NCBI GenBank assembly: GCA_963749145.1
Contig: CAVVLN010000001.1
Location: 62,001 to 126,000 of the forward strand
DNA: 64,000 nt
Direction of reading: 5' to 3'
Source: JASHPR01 sp963749145
Lineage (GTDB): Bacteria; Actinomycetota; Actinomycetes; Streptosporangiales; Streptosporangiaceae
The translations under genes and the position numbers were made by a program. How positions within the stretch are numbered: position 1 is the stretch's first letter; every line of letters starts with the position of its first letter. Shown piece after piece: positions 33,657-42,911 of the stretch. The notes beneath the pieces are model-generated. The model saw only the letters and a list, made by a program, of their open reading frames with translations, was not told the origin of the DNA and made no database searches.

Positions 33657-34262
33657 ATGCCCCACGGACAGCAGCGCGCCCCCGTCCTGACGGGAGCGCG
33701 GCACCACGGTCAGCAACCGCCCGCGACCGGCCTGCCCGGGCCGCTGCGGCCCGGTCCTGCGCCGTCCGGCCCCCGGCCATCCGGCGCCCGGCGGCCGGGA
33801 ACCGCGCTCCCGGCCGCGCGCTGGGTGTGCCAGCCGATCGTCTTCTCCCCCCTGGAGGCGGGCCTGGCCTGCAGAGCCGCCCGCGAGTTCACCGGCCGGA
33901 TCCTGCGCGGCTGGGGACTGCTGGCGGTGGCCGACGATGCTGCGCTGGTCGTGTCCGAGCTGGTCACCAACGCGCTGCGGCACGGCGTGGGCGAGCGGTG
34001 CGAGGTGGCCGGCCAGGTCGAGCTGATCTGGTGGCGCCGGGCCGGGCAGCTCGTCTGCGCGGTGACCGACCCGGGCGCCCAGGCCCCGGTCATGGCCCAG
34101 CCGGGCGCGTTCGCGGAGGCGGGCCGCGGCCTGCACGTGATCCAGGCCCTGTCGGCGGCATGGGGCTGGACCAGGCTGGGCGGCCGCAGGAAGGCGGTCT
34201 GGGCGGCGCTGCGCGTCCCGGAACCCGGTTGCGGGTCCGCCTGGCCCGGCCGGCCCGCCTGA
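33657..34262 (+). CDS. ATP-binding protein, RsbW/SpoIIAB-type anti-sigma kinase family
   Basis: 201 residues: a Pro-rich disordered N-terminus, then a GHKL ATPase domain with N-box DDAALVVSELVTNALRHGVG and G1/G2 regions VTDPGAQAP and EAGRGLHVIQAL. Proteins of this family in Streptomyces-like organisms phosphorylate anti-anti-sigma factors or bind sigma factors. No partner gene is adjacent. ATG at 33657 has a poor ribosome site; an internal start is possible. Confidence 0.83.
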   Translation: MPHGQQRAPVLTGARHHGQQPPATGLPGPLRPGPAPSGPRPSGARRPGTALPAARWVCQPIVFSPLEAGLACRAAREFTGRILRGWGLLAVADDAALVVSELVTNALRHGVGERCEVAGQVELIWWRRAGQLVCAVTDPGAQAPVMAQPGAFAEAGRGLHVIQALSAAWGWTRLGGRRKAVWAALRVPEPGCGSAWPGRPA

Positions 34263-34290
34263 GCCCGCAGGCGGCCTGGGGCCGGTCCGG

Positions 34291-34467
34291 TCATCGCGCG
34301 GAGGGCCCGGCCAGGCGCAGGCCGATCTCGACTAGCGTCCAGCCGGCCCGGTGCCGCACGGAGCCGCGCGGGCCCCGCGTCGTGAGGTGCGGCCTGCTGC
34401 CGTCCATGGTGGCCCGCAGATCGCCGGTGCGCTGACGGGCTAGCTCGTTCATCAGGTGCGGGTGCAT
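34291..34467 (-). CDS. 58-residue conserved-type small protein
   Basis: Begins MHPHLMNELARQRTGDLRAT, a pattern common among short actinobacterial proteins of unknown role. ATG 34467 is preceded by GAAGGAG at proper spacing. It is the third gene after the RHH regulator and the DUF4097 protein on the same strand, so probably one operon. Confidence 0.68.
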   Translation of the reverse strand: MHPHLMNELARQRTGDLRATMDGSRPHLTTRGPRGSVRHRAGWTLVEIGLRLAGPSAR

Positions 34468-34519
34468 GACGGATGCTCCTTCGCTTGCTGGCGGGGCAGG
34501 TTGGATGGGGCCGGCCGGG

Positions 34520-35260
34520 TCAGTGCGCCGCCGGCGCGGCCCGGCTGACCAGCACGTCACCGCTGATCGTGCGGCAGTGCAGGATCATGTCGGCCCCGTC
34601 GGTCTCCTCGGCGGGCTCGAGATCGCAGCTGACCGTGCCGGACAGGCTGGACAGGTCGAGACGGACCCCGATGCCCGGGGCCACCCCGACCCTGATGTCA
34701 CCGGACGCGGACGTGACCTCGGCCCGGCTGCCGGTGACCGCCTCGACGTGCACGTCACCGCTGGCCGTGCGAACGGACAGGCCGTCGTCGGCCCGGCCGA
34801 TGTGCACGTCGCCCGACATGGCCTCCACGGTCGCCTGGCCGGCCCGGCCCACCGCGACGTCGCCGGAGGCGGTGTCCACCCGGGCCTCGTCGGTGACGCG
34901 CTCGGCACCGACGTCTCCGCTGGCCGTGCGCACGTCGAGGGCGGCGAGCGGGCCGGTGCACCGGACGTCCGCCGAGGCGGTCTCGATCCGGCCGGACGAG
35001 CCCTCCGGCAGCTCCACGGCGACCATGAGCGAGCCGTGGCGGCCGAGCCCGGACCGCTCGGGCGCGAGGATGGACAGGGTCCCGTGGTCGAACTCCACGC
35101 GGGTGCCGGCGATATAGTCCTCGGCTTTCTGGCTGTGCCGGTGGGCGTCCAGCGTCACCGTGGCGGTCTGCGTGGCCGCGGCCGACACCGTGACGTCCCC
35201 GGACGGAACGCGAACCTGCAGGCGGACCGGGCCGTTCGCGGGAAACTCCCAGGAAGGCAT
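34520..35260 (-). CDS. DUF4097 beta-helix-like protein
   Basis: 246 residues with repeated TASGDV/TMSGDV-type strands (VRTASGDVGAERV, VDTASGDVAVGRA, VEAMSGDVHIGRA, VRTASGDVHVEAV) that fold as a right-handed beta solenoid in this family. No signal peptide or membrane segment. It lies 37 bases downstream of the RHH regulator and is probably co-expressed. Role unknown. Confidence 0.87.
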   Translation of the reverse strand: MPSWEFPANGPVRLQVRVPSGDVTVSAAATQTATVTLDAHRHSQKAEDYIAGTRVEFDHGTLSILAPERSGLGRHGSLMVAVELPEGSSGRIETASADVRCTGPLAALDVRTASGDVGAERVTDEARVDTASGDVAVGRAGQATVEAMSGDVHIGRADDGLSVRTASGDVHVEAVTGSRAEVTSASGDIRVGVAPGIGVRLDLSSLSGTVSCDLEPAEETDGADMILHCRTISGDVLVSRAAPAAH

Positions 35261-35297
35261 GACATGTTTCCTTTCTCGGACGGGGGGAGGGGGCCCG

Positions 35298-35792
35298 CTA
35301 GCTGCGGGCGAAGCCGGTGATCCGCTGCCCGGGACCCCAGCGACCGCTGGACTGGCGGCCGCGGGCGGGGGGCTCGAGCGAGCGGCTGGCCGCGCGGACC
35401 AGCCAGGTGTTGACCGACACGCCGTCGCGCGCCGCCGCGGCCTCGACCCTCGTCTTGAGGGAATCGGGCAGGCGCAGGGTCAGCCGGGCCTGGCCGGCCT
35501 CGGCCTCGGCCGCGGGCGCCGTGGCGGGCTCGTCATACCCCGCCTCCGGCGGGGCGGTCATCACGACGAACGTCGGCTGGCCGTCGGCGAGCCGCACCTC
35601 GACGACGGTGTCGCCGAGCCGGGCCGTGATGTCCGCGGCCGCGGCCGACAGCACCTCGAGCAGGATCAGCCGTACCGAGGACTCCAGCGCCTCGGTGAGC
35701 AGATCGGCCGCCCGGGTGACGTCCTCGCCCGCGAACCGGGTGATCGAGGCGAGCTCCCCGCGCAGCTTCCCGACGTAGTCTGACATCTCCAT
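35298..35792 (-). CDS. Ribbon-helix-helix (HicB/CopG-type) regulator
   Basis: 164 residues. The N-terminal 90 residues are of no known fold. The C-terminus ARLTLRLPDSLKTRVEAAAA then GVSVNTWLVRAASRSL is a ribbon-helix-helix DNA-binding domain. Its start MEMSDYVGKLRGEL overlaps repeats resembling TGACATCAT upstream, so it may repress its own operon (regulator, DUF4097, small protein). No HicA toxin gene is present. Confidence 0.8.
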   Translation of the reverse strand: MEMSDYVGKLRGELASITRFAGEDVTRAADLLTEALESSVRLILLEVLSAAAADITARLGDTVVEVRLADGQPTFVVMTAPPEAGYDEPATAPAAEAEAGQARLTLRLPDSLKTRVEAAAARDGVSVNTWLVRAASRSLEPPARGRQSSGRWGPGQRITGFARS

Positions 35793-35802
35793 GACGTCAG
35801 AT

Positions 35803-35842
35803 TGACATCATTCATCGTCAAAGTCAACACAGCATGATGTCA
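35803..35842. promoter_or_regulatory. Inverted repeat upstream of the RHH operon
   Basis: TGACATCAT (35803-35811) and ATGATGTCA (35834-35842) are perfect 9-bp inverted repeats; TGACGTCA and a further TGACATC lie between them and the start. On the minus strand, TTGACT (35821-35826) with a 17-base spacer precedes CAATCT. Confidence 0.5.
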
Positions 35843-35931
35843 CAACGCACCGTCACGACGTCGGACTGGTGCCACAATGACGCTGAACTGGTGCGGGGAC
35901 GGAACACGCCGCCGTCCGTGGGAGCCTGGTC

Positions 35932-36444
35932 TCAGTAACTTCTGGCACCCGGAATGCCGGTGCTGCGGGGGTTGGCCGCCACGGCTTGACGGGCGAGGAT
36001 GTCACGTATCTCGCGGGTGAGGCCGTCCGGGTACCGGTCAAGAGTCGCTTCAAGGTCGCGCCGCTGGGCCGGGGTCGCGTACCCGGCCAGCTCGCGCCGT
36101 AGCTCAGAGCGCCACTTCTGGCCCCCGTCGGGGCTGGCTTCGATGAGCGGGGCGTACAAGAGGAACATGACCCCGGGAATGAAGACCAGGCCGGCCGCGC
36201 CGCCGCGCAGCACGACGCCGAGCGCCGTGAGCACCGCCCCGGCCAGCAGGGGCCGCCAGCGGGCGCGCACGGCATGGGTCAGGCGCACCAGGCCGATGAC
36301 CGTGAGCAGCGCGCCGAGCCGAATGCACCGGCGGATCGGCCGGGAGCGCCCGGGCCGGGTGAAGCTCGCGCTGCCGTGCCGGCCCGCTGAACCGGCGGAC
36401 GGAATCCGCACCACCACGCGCGGCCGGCGCGATCGCAGTCTCAT
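35932..36444 (-). CDS. Two-span membrane protein of unknown function
   Basis: 170 residues: a basic N-terminus, hydrophobic segments IRLGALLTVIGLVRLTHAV and AGAVLTALGVVLRGGAAGLV, then the cytosolic tail LAGYATPAQRRDLEATLDRY and EIRDILARQA, a pattern I associate with hypothetical proteins of Streptosporangiales. Start at ATG 36444. Function unknown. Confidence 0.62.
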   Translation of the reverse strand: MRLRSRRPRVVVRIPSAGSAGRHGSASFTRPGRSRPIRRCIRLGALLTVIGLVRLTHAVRARWRPLLAGAVLTALGVVLRGGAAGLVFIPGVMFLLYAPLIEASPDGGQKWRSELRRELAGYATPAQRRDLEATLDRYPDGLTREIRDILARQAVAANPRSTGIPGARSY

Positions 36445-36856
36445 CGCAGCCCCCGGTACCTCGGCTCCGCTCTGCGTTACTGCAACTGTACGTGCGCTCG
36501 CCGGGAGAGTGCCACTGGCTAGCCTGCCCCGGTGTTCCGTCGAAACGCCACGTTCGCCGCCCGCCTAGGCTGCCACCGCAGCCCGCGGGTAGCCCCGCCA
36601 GCCGCTGCCGGTGCCACACTGGCAGCATCAGCCTCGCCGACCGTCTCAGCTAGGACATGCCGGCCACGACCGGCCTCGAGCAGCCTCTGGTGGAAGGAGC
36701 GCACGCCCGGTCCGGGACGTTCGTCCCTGGCCGGAGGGTAAGCAGGCCGTGAGGCTGACATGATGGCTGGCGACCGCGGGAAGCCGCAGAGCCGGGCGGG
36801 CACGGTGGCCGCGGCGCGCGCCGGAGCCGCGGCTGCGGCGGTGTCGCTGGGCGGGC
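36445..36856. other. Region without a supported gene
   Basis: About 410 bases. Short open frames exist on both strands, but none has a recognisable domain or convincing start. It may include eroded upstream coding sequence of the acyltransferase remnant, but the active-site motif HHxxxDG could not be found. Confidence 0.5.
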
Positions 36857-37384
36857 ATGGTGTCGTGCGGTGCCGCCCGCGGTGAGCTCACGCCGCGGCT
36901 CGTCCTGCGGGCCTCGGTGGCCGCATCGGTGCGAGCCGCGCCGGATCCGCAGGCCACGGGGAACCAGGTCGGCATCATCCTCGTCCCGCTCCCGGTCGCA
37001 GAGGCTGACCCCGCCCGGCGGCTGGCGCAGATCGCCGCAGCCACCGCGGCCCGCAAGCGCCAGCCACCGTACCAGGCAAACGCCAGCCTGCTGCAACGAC
37101 CGATGATCGGCATGATGTCGCGGCAGCGCCTGATCAACCTGCTCGTCAGCAATCTCCCCGGCCCCGCCTCCCCCTTGTGCCTGGCGGGCGCGAGAATCCG
37201 GGAGATGTACCAGATCGGCATCGTGCAGGGCAACGTCACCGTAAGCGTCGGCGCCCTCTCCTACGCGGGCCAGCTGAACATCGCTGTCGTCGGCGACCCC
37301 GAGGCGGTCCCTGATCTGGCCGTCGTCGCCGCCGGGATGGCAGACACGCTCGAGCAGCTCGGCGCCGGCGTTACCTGGTCCTGA
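36857..37384 (+). pseudogene. C-terminal remnant of a wax ester synthase/diacylglycerol acyltransferase
   Basis: 175 residues matching the C-terminal WS/DGAT domain (TGNQVGIILVPLPVAEADPA; SRQRLINLLVSNLPGPASPL; MYQIGIVQGNVTVSVGALSY). The N-terminal half with the catalytic HHxxxDG motif is absent and the first residues are unrelated, so it is almost certainly a truncated gene. An intact enzyme would store triacylglycerol or wax ester. Confidence 0.78.
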
Positions 37385-37436
37385 CCTGCTGGAACCGAAG
37401 CGATAGGGATGAGTCACCGTTTGCGCTCTGCGGTTG

Positions 37437-38104
37437 CTACCGGCCGGCCGATTCGATGTTGCGCTTGAGGTTGGCGAACTGGCGTGTCTGCCCCGCCAAG
37501 TGGACCAGCGGGTGGATCCAGAAGTTGATCAAGTGCTCGAGCCAGCGCGGACGAATGGACTGATATCCGCTCTGCACGAGCCGCGTGCGATCACCGGGTA
37601 GCTCCGTGAGCAGGAATCCCCAGAGTCCGTCGATGTAGGCAGAGGGCCTCGGCTGAGCCGGGTCGAGACGACGGACATGCAAATCGGTCAACCCGCGCAA
37701 CCCCAGGAACCGTCCGGGTTCGAGCGCTGCCACCTGCCAGGGGTACCCGCGGCCCGCTGGCGACCCAGCCGACAGGTAATCCCCGACCGAGAGGTCCTGC
37801 CACTCAGGGTGAACCTCCCTGGCACTCGGGCGGCCCCCGTTGTCGATGCGATCCCAGGAGTACCAGCCAGCTCGGTCATATCCCATCTGGACAAGCCACG
37901 GCCACACACTGGCGGGCGGAGCCTCGATCGTGACAGCCATGGTCGAGGACCGAACGCCGTCAGGGATGAGCTCACCCCCGGGGTAGGTGCCCTCCACCTC
38001 CTCGTCGGTGGCACCCCAGCGATCCATCCGAGGGCGCAGGACAAGCCCGGGTAAACGGCCGCGGTTAGACCGGCCAGCCCGGCAAGCTTGCGACCAATCG
38101 CCAT
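37437..38104 (-). pseudogene. SRPBCC family (polyketide cyclase-like) protein, one frameshift
   Basis: About 222 residues if repaired. N-terminal segment AIGRKLAGLAGLTAAVYPGL is read from ATG 38104 and the body DRWGATDEEVEGTYPGGELI onward from the next frame. One extra C in 38046-38048 (a GGG run on the coding strand) would join them as YPGLVLRPRMDRWGATDEE. The fold is a hydrophobic-ligand-binding helix-grip (WPWLVQMGYDRAGWYSWDRI). Substrate unknown. Without the repair a start at the MDRWG methionine is possible. Confidence 0.78.
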
Positions 38105-38315
38105 ACAACAACCGTCCTGCCGCTGTGATTGCCGCTCAAGAGGCCAAAGGTCCCGTTGGCGGGGCGTCGCGCGCAGGGCGTCCCTGGGCCCGGCCCTCAG
38201 CGTGCGGGAACCATGTCAGCTGGCATTCCCAGCGCGCGGCCGAGCAGTGGGTTCAGCGGCTGGGGCCTCCTGCTTGACCGGCCGGACGAGCAATTCCGGC
38301 CGTCCGGCTCCGCGT

Positions 38316-38560
38316 CTAGGCCGGCAGGTAGCCAGTCACCCTGACGACAAGGACGCGGGGGGACAGGCGCGCGGAGAACGCCAGGACGCGGTTTCGCAGG
38401 CCGGGAATGATCACGGTCTTGCCCCGCTGCAAGCCATCGCGCCCGGCCTGGGCGACGCGGCCCGCGTCCATCACGCCCCGCCGGAACAGGCGCGTGCCCG
38501 CCATCCCGGCCTGCGCCGCGAAGCCAGTGTCCGTGGCCCCCGGGCGCGGGAGCGGTCAGC
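38316..38560 (-). pseudogene. C-terminal fragment of a short-chain dehydrogenase
   Basis: Reading ATDTGFAAQAGMAGTRLF, then MDAGRVAQAGRDGLQRGKTV and IIPGLRNRVLAFSARLSPRV, the substrate-side end of classical SDRs. The nucleotide-binding glycine motif and the catalytic YxxxK are absent: the frame begins at the end of glcF. Truncated by rearrangement. Confidence 0.65.
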
Positions 38561-39974
38561 CGAGCAGGGCGGAGGCGCCGAGGCCGCGCACGGACGCGTC
38601 GAGCACCTCGGCGGTGTGCGCCATCGCCATCCGGGTGCCGCCTGCCGCGAGCGCCGCGGCGATCTGCATCGCGCAGCCCGGGTTGCCGGTGACCAGCAGG
38701 TCAGCCCCGGTGGCGGCGACGTTCGCCGCCTTGCGCTGGCCGAGCTCACGGGCCGGCCCGGGCTGGACCAGGTTGTAGATGCCTGCCGAGCCGCAGCAGG
38801 TGCCGCCGTCGGCGATGGGCTCCAGCCGCAGCCCCGGCACCGCGGCCAGCAGCTCGCGCGGCGCCGCCGTGATCCGCTGGGCGTGCGCCAGATGGCAGGC
38901 GTCGTGGTAGGCCACGGTCAGCTCCAGCGGATGGCGCGGCGCGGCCGGGCCCAGCTCGGCCAGGAACTCGCTGAAGTCGCGGACCTTCCCGGCCAGCGCC
39001 GCGGCCCGCTGGCTCCAGGCCGGGTCGCCGGCCAGCAGGTCGCGGTACTCCTTCATGGCCGAGCCGCAGCCGGCCACGTTCACCACGATCGCGTCCACGC
39101 CGGCCCGCTCGAACACCTCGATCGTGCGCCGCGCGAACCGGGCGGCCTCGGCCCGCCGGCCTCCGTGCAGCGACAGGGCGCCGCAGCAGCCCTGGCCGTC
39201 CGGGACGATGACGTCACAGCCCTCGGCGGCCAGCACGCTGGCCGTCGCGGCGTTGACCTGCGGGAAGAACACCCGCTGCACGCACCCGGTGAGCATGCCG
39301 ACGACCGCGCGGCGCTGGCCCCGGGCCGGCACCCGCGGAGGCAGGGCCCGCGGCGCCGGGCTCGCGCCGGGCGGGCCGGCGCCGCGTCCGCGGCGGCCGC
39401 GGCCGGGCGGGGCGGGGGGCGCCAGCCGCAGCGCGGCGGCGATCTCCTCGGGCAGGCGGTCCGTCAGCCCGCTGCGCTCGACCAGGCCGTCAAGGCCGGC
39501 CCGCTGGGCGGCGCGCAGCGGCGCGATGGCCGCCCGGAGCCGGCCCGGGTAGGGGAACAGCCGGAAGATGGCGGCCCGTAGCGCCCGGTCCCGGCGCGAG
39601 CGCGGGGGCAGCGGTGCCGCGCCATCCGCGCTATCCGCGCCGTCTGCCCCGCCACCGCCGTCCGCGGTCCAGACCCGTGCGGCCTCGATCAGCCGGTCGT
39701 ACCGGACGCCCGACGGGCACGCGGTAACGCAGGCCATGCAGCCGAGGCAGCGGTCGAGGTGGGTGGCGGCGGCCGCGGTGCCCTCGGCGCCGTCGAGCAG
39801 GCGGCTGATCAGGTAGATCCGCCCCCGGGGCGAATCCATCTCCTCGCCCCACAGCTGGTAGGTGGGACAGGCCGGGAGGCAGAACCCGCAGTGCACGCAG
39901 TCCCCGGCCAGTGCCCGTAGCTCCCCGGACGGGTCGAGCGGCGCGCGGCGCTGATCCCGGCTCCCCGCCGCCAT
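38556..39974 (-). CDS. glcF: Glycolate oxidase iron-sulfur subunit GlcF
   Basis: 472 residues. Two [4Fe-4S] motifs in the N-terminus, CVHCGFCLPACPTY and CLGCMACVTACPSG, and two CCG-type domains (MLTGCVQRVFFPQVN; GQGCCGALSLHGGR; GGTCCGSAGIYNL). It passes electrons from the flavin subunits to the respiratory chain. ATG 39974 overlaps the glcE stop as ATGA. A Pro/Arg-rich insertion separates the ferredoxin part from the first CCG domain. Confidence 0.93.
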   Translation of the reverse strand: MAAGSRDQRRAPLDPSGELRALAGDCVHCGFCLPACPTYQLWGEEMDSPRGRIYLISRLLDGAEGTAAAATHLDRCLGCMACVTACPSGVRYDRLIEAARVWTADGGGGADGADSADGAAPLPPRSRRDRALRAAIFRLFPYPGRLRAAIAPLRAAQRAGLDGLVERSGLTDRLPEEIAAALRLAPPAPPGRGRRGRGAGPPGASPAPRALPPRVPARGQRRAVVGMLTGCVQRVFFPQVNAATASVLAAEGCDVIVPDGQGCCGALSLHGGRRAEAARFARRTIEVFERAGVDAIVVNVAGCGSAMKEYRDLLAGDPAWSQRAAALAGKVRDFSEFLAELGPAAPRHPLELTVAYHDACHLAHAQRITAAPRELLAAVPGLRLEPIADGGTCCGSAGIYNLVQPGPARELGQRKAANVAATGADLLVTGNPGCAMQIAAALAAGGTRMAMAHTAEVLDASVRGLGASALLG

Positions 39975-41255
39975 CAGATTCCTCCCGCGAACCGGCCCGG
40001 CGCCAGCCGGTGCTGGGGGTCGAACTGATCCTTGACCGCCCGCATCAGGCCGAGCGAGGGCACCGGGCCCCACAGGTCGACCCCGGCCCGCACCCCGGCC
40101 GGGGCGTGCAGCACCACGGCGCTGGCCCGGGCCGGGGGACGGTCGCCATCCGGGAGCCGGCCGAGCGCGGCGCGCAGCCTGGCCACGAACCGCGCCACCC
40201 CGGCCGGGTCCGCGTCCGCGCCGACGGCGGCGTGCAGCACGCCGGCCGCGGCCGACCCGCCGACCGCCGGGTCCAGGCCGGCCTCGGCCGCCGCGGTGTC
40301 GACGGCGCCCAGCACCGCGGCCAGGTCCGCGGCCCAGAACGCGATCCGGATCACGGTGCCGTCCGGCGCCGCGGCCGGGCCCCGGCCCCACCAGGACGGC
40401 GGGTCCGGCGACACCGCGGCGCCGCCGAGCATCCCGGTCATCCGTCCGGCCCGTTCCGCCACTCCGTCCGGGTCGCCCTCCAGCAGGACGCCGACCCGGG
40501 CCGGCTCTCGCCGCGAGGGCCGGTCGATCTCGGCCGCGGACGGCGCCAGCGGGGACCCGGCCGCCGCCGCGATCGCGGCCTGCGCGGCGGCCGTGTCCGC
40601 GGCCGCCAGGGTGACGTACGCGGTCGCGGCGGGCAGCGGGTGCAGCCGGAACGCCGCCGCCACGATCAGGCCGAGGGTGCCGTACGACCCGGCGTACAGC
40701 TTGCCGAGGTCGTAGCCGGCCACGTTCTTCACCACCTTGCCGCCGGAGGAGGCCACGGTGCCGTCCGCCCGGATCACGGTGATCCCGATGGCCAGGTCCC
40801 GGGGCGTGCCGTAGCGCAGCCGCAGCGGGCCGGCCACGCCGCAGGCCAGGATCCCGCCGACGGTGCCGGGCCCGGCGGCGCCGGCCGGCGGGTCGAGCGC
40901 GAGCCGCTGCCCGGCCCCCCCCAGCGCGGCGGCGAGCAGGTCCATCCCGACCCCGGCCTGGACCCGCACCACGAGGTCTCCGGCTGCGTGCTCCAGCACC
41001 CGGTTCAGCCGCCGGGTGTCGATGACCAGGTCGCAGCGGGCCGCGGCTACCCCAGCCGAGCCTGGTCCCGGCCCCGCGCGCCACGATGGCCAGGCCGCCG
41101 GCGGCCGCGGCCCGCATCACCGCGGCCGCCTCGGCCACATCTGCCGGGCAGGCCACGAACCGCGGCGTGACCCCGGCCACCGCGTCGTCCGGCCCGGCCT
41201 CGCGGACCTGCGGGCAGGCCTTCGCGAGCGCGCTGGCCGCCGATCCGGCGGTCAC
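39974..41255 (-). CDS. glcE: Glycolate oxidase FAD-binding subunit GlcE, interrupted by a frameshift
   Basis: About 425 residues. N-terminal part (ASALAKACPQVREAG; PRFVACPADVAEAAAVM; LAIVARGAGTRLGWGS) is in one frame. The rest (CDLVIDTRRLNRVLEHAAGD; GTVGGILACGVAGPLRLRYG; GKVVKNVAGYDLGKLYAGSY) is in another. The switch lies at about 41025-41060 and needs one base removed or two added. GTG 41255 is the likely start, 31 bases after glcD. A complete GlcDEF is needed for glycolate dehydrogenase activity, so sequence error should be excluded first. Confidence 0.84.
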
Positions 41256-41286
41256 CGGCTGGCCCCGGGGCGGAGCGTGATGGCCC

Positions 41287-42783
41287 TCAAAACTGCTCCA
41301 GCTGCCCGGACGCGACCAGCGGGTGCGGCTCGCGCCGGACACCGGGCACCTCGCCGCACAGGCGCGGCGTCGGGAAGATCTTGCCCGGGTTGCACAACCC
41401 GGCCGGGTCGAACGCGCAGCGCAGCAGCTGCATGGTGTCGAGGTCGCCGGGGCCGAACATCTTCGGCATGTACTTGGCCTTGTCCGTGCCCACGCCGTGC
41501 TCGCCGGTGATCGACCCGCCGTGGGCGATGCACAGGTCCAGGATCGCGCCGGACACCTCCTCGGCCGCGGCTTCGGCGCCGGGCCTGGCGTCGTCGAACA
41601 GCACCAGCGGGTGCAGGTTGCCGTCGCCGGCGTGGAACACGTTGGCGACCCGGACCCCCGACGCCGCCGACAGCTCGGCGATCCGGTCCAGCACCTCGGG
41701 CAGGGCGGTCCGCGGCACCACGCCGTCCTGCACGATGTAGGCCGGGCTGATCCGGCCCACCGCCGCGAACGCGGACTTGCGCCCGGTCCAGATCGCCGCC
41801 CGCTCGGCCGCGTCGTGCGCGGCGCGGATCTCGTAGGCGCCCTCCCGCTCGCAGAGGGCCCGTACCGCCGCCGTCTCCCTGGCCACGTCGCCGGCCGGGC
41901 CGTCCAGCTCGACGATCAGCACCGCGCCCGCGCCCTCCGGGTAGCGGCAGGCGACCGCGGCCTCGGCGGCCTCGATGGCCAGCGCGTCCATCATCTCGAT
42001 CGCGGCGGGCAGGATGCCGGAGCCGATGATCGCGGACACCGCCGCGCCGCCGCCGCCCATGGTCGTGAACGCGGCCAGCAGCGTGGTCACCGCCTCTGGG
42101 ATCCTGGTCAGCTTCACGACGATCTTGGTGACGATGCCGAGCGTGCCCTCGGACCCGGTGAACGCGCCGACCAGGTCATAGCCCGGGGCGGCCCCGGTGC
42201 CGTCGCCGAGCCAGCTGAGCTCGCCGGCCGGGGTCACGATCTGCAGGCCGGTCACGTGGTGCACGGTGAAGCCGTGCTTGAGGCAGTGCGCGCCGCCGGA
42301 GTTCTCCGCCACGTTGCCGCCGACCGAGCAGACCACCTGGCTGGACGGGTCCGGCGCGTAGAACAGGCCGTACGGCTCGGCGGCCTTGCTCACCGCCAGG
42401 TTGGTGACCCCGGGCTCGACGATGGCCCGCCGGCTGGCCGGGTCGATCGCGATGATGCGCCGCATCTTCGAGGTGACGATCAGCACCCCGTCGGCCCGGG
42501 GGAGGGCGCCGCCGGACAGGCCGGTGCCCGAGCCGCGGGCCACGAACGGGACCTTGGCCGTGGCGCAGGCGGTGACGACCGCGGCCACCTGCTCGGCCGT
42601 GGTCGGCAGCACCACCAGGCCAGGGGAGCAGCGGTGCGCGGTGAGCCCGTCGCACTCGTAGGTGGCCAGCTGCATCGGGTCGGACAGCACCCCGTCCGGC
42701 CCGCAGATCTCGGTCATCCGCGGGATCAGGGCGCCGGTCCCGCGGGCCGGCCCGGCCGCGCGGTCGGCCTCCCGCACTGTCAT
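41287..42783 (-). CDS. glcD: Glycolate oxidase FAD-linked subunit GlcD
   Basis: 498 residues; oxidises glycolate (or lactate) to glyoxylate. FAD-binding PP-loop VPFVARGSGTGLSGGALP, DPSSQVVCSVGGNVAENSGG and AFTGSEGTLGIVTKIVV. C-terminal oxidase domain with HAGDGNLHPLVLFD and GGSITGEHGVGTDKAKYM. Substrate range between glycolate and D-lactate is not fixed by sequence. First gene of glcDEF; malate synthase lies 2.5 kb away. Confidence 0.93.
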   Translation of the reverse strand: MTVREADRAAGPARGTGALIPRMTEICGPDGVLSDPMQLATYECDGLTAHRCSPGLVVLPTTAEQVAAVVTACATAKVPFVARGSGTGLSGGALPRADGVLIVTSKMRRIIAIDPASRRAIVEPGVTNLAVSKAAEPYGLFYAPDPSSQVVCSVGGNVAENSGGAHCLKHGFTVHHVTGLQIVTPAGELSWLGDGTGAAPGYDLVGAFTGSEGTLGIVTKIVVKLTRIPEAVTTLLAAFTTMGGGGAAVSAIIGSGILPAAIEMMDALAIEAAEAAVACRYPEGAGAVLIVELDGPAGDVARETAAVRALCEREGAYEIRAAHDAAERAAIWTGRKSAFAAVGRISPAYIVQDGVVPRTALPEVLDRIAELSAASGVRVANVFHAGDGNLHPLVLFDDARPGAEAAAEEVSGAILDLCIAHGGSITGEHGVGTDKAKYMPKMFGPGDLDTMQLLRCAFDPAGLCNPGKIFPTPRLCGEVPGVRREPHPLVASGQLEQF

Positions 42784-42911
42784 CAGCCTGCCCTCCCGCC
42801 CGCTGCGTCAGTTCCCAGGGTGCGCCTTGCGTGCCGGATTTGCCAATCTCCGCGCCCGCGCCGCGGCGGCCCCCTTGCTACATTGGGGCACGCTCACGAG
42901 ACGGGGGCTGC

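Noticed and set aside
35298..35792. HicAB toxin-antitoxin module
   Set aside because: Only the HicB-like DNA-binding domain is present; no HicA toxin gene flanks it.
38088..39581. 497-codon + strand open frame
   Set aside because: It is antisense to glcF, has Arg/Gly/Ala-rich composition and no domain; mirror frame of GC-rich coding DNA.
38556..41342. A single 928-codon fusion of GlcE and GlcF
   Set aside because: The middle part is out of frame with GlcE; each subunit has its own start and family length, with an ATGA overlap between them.
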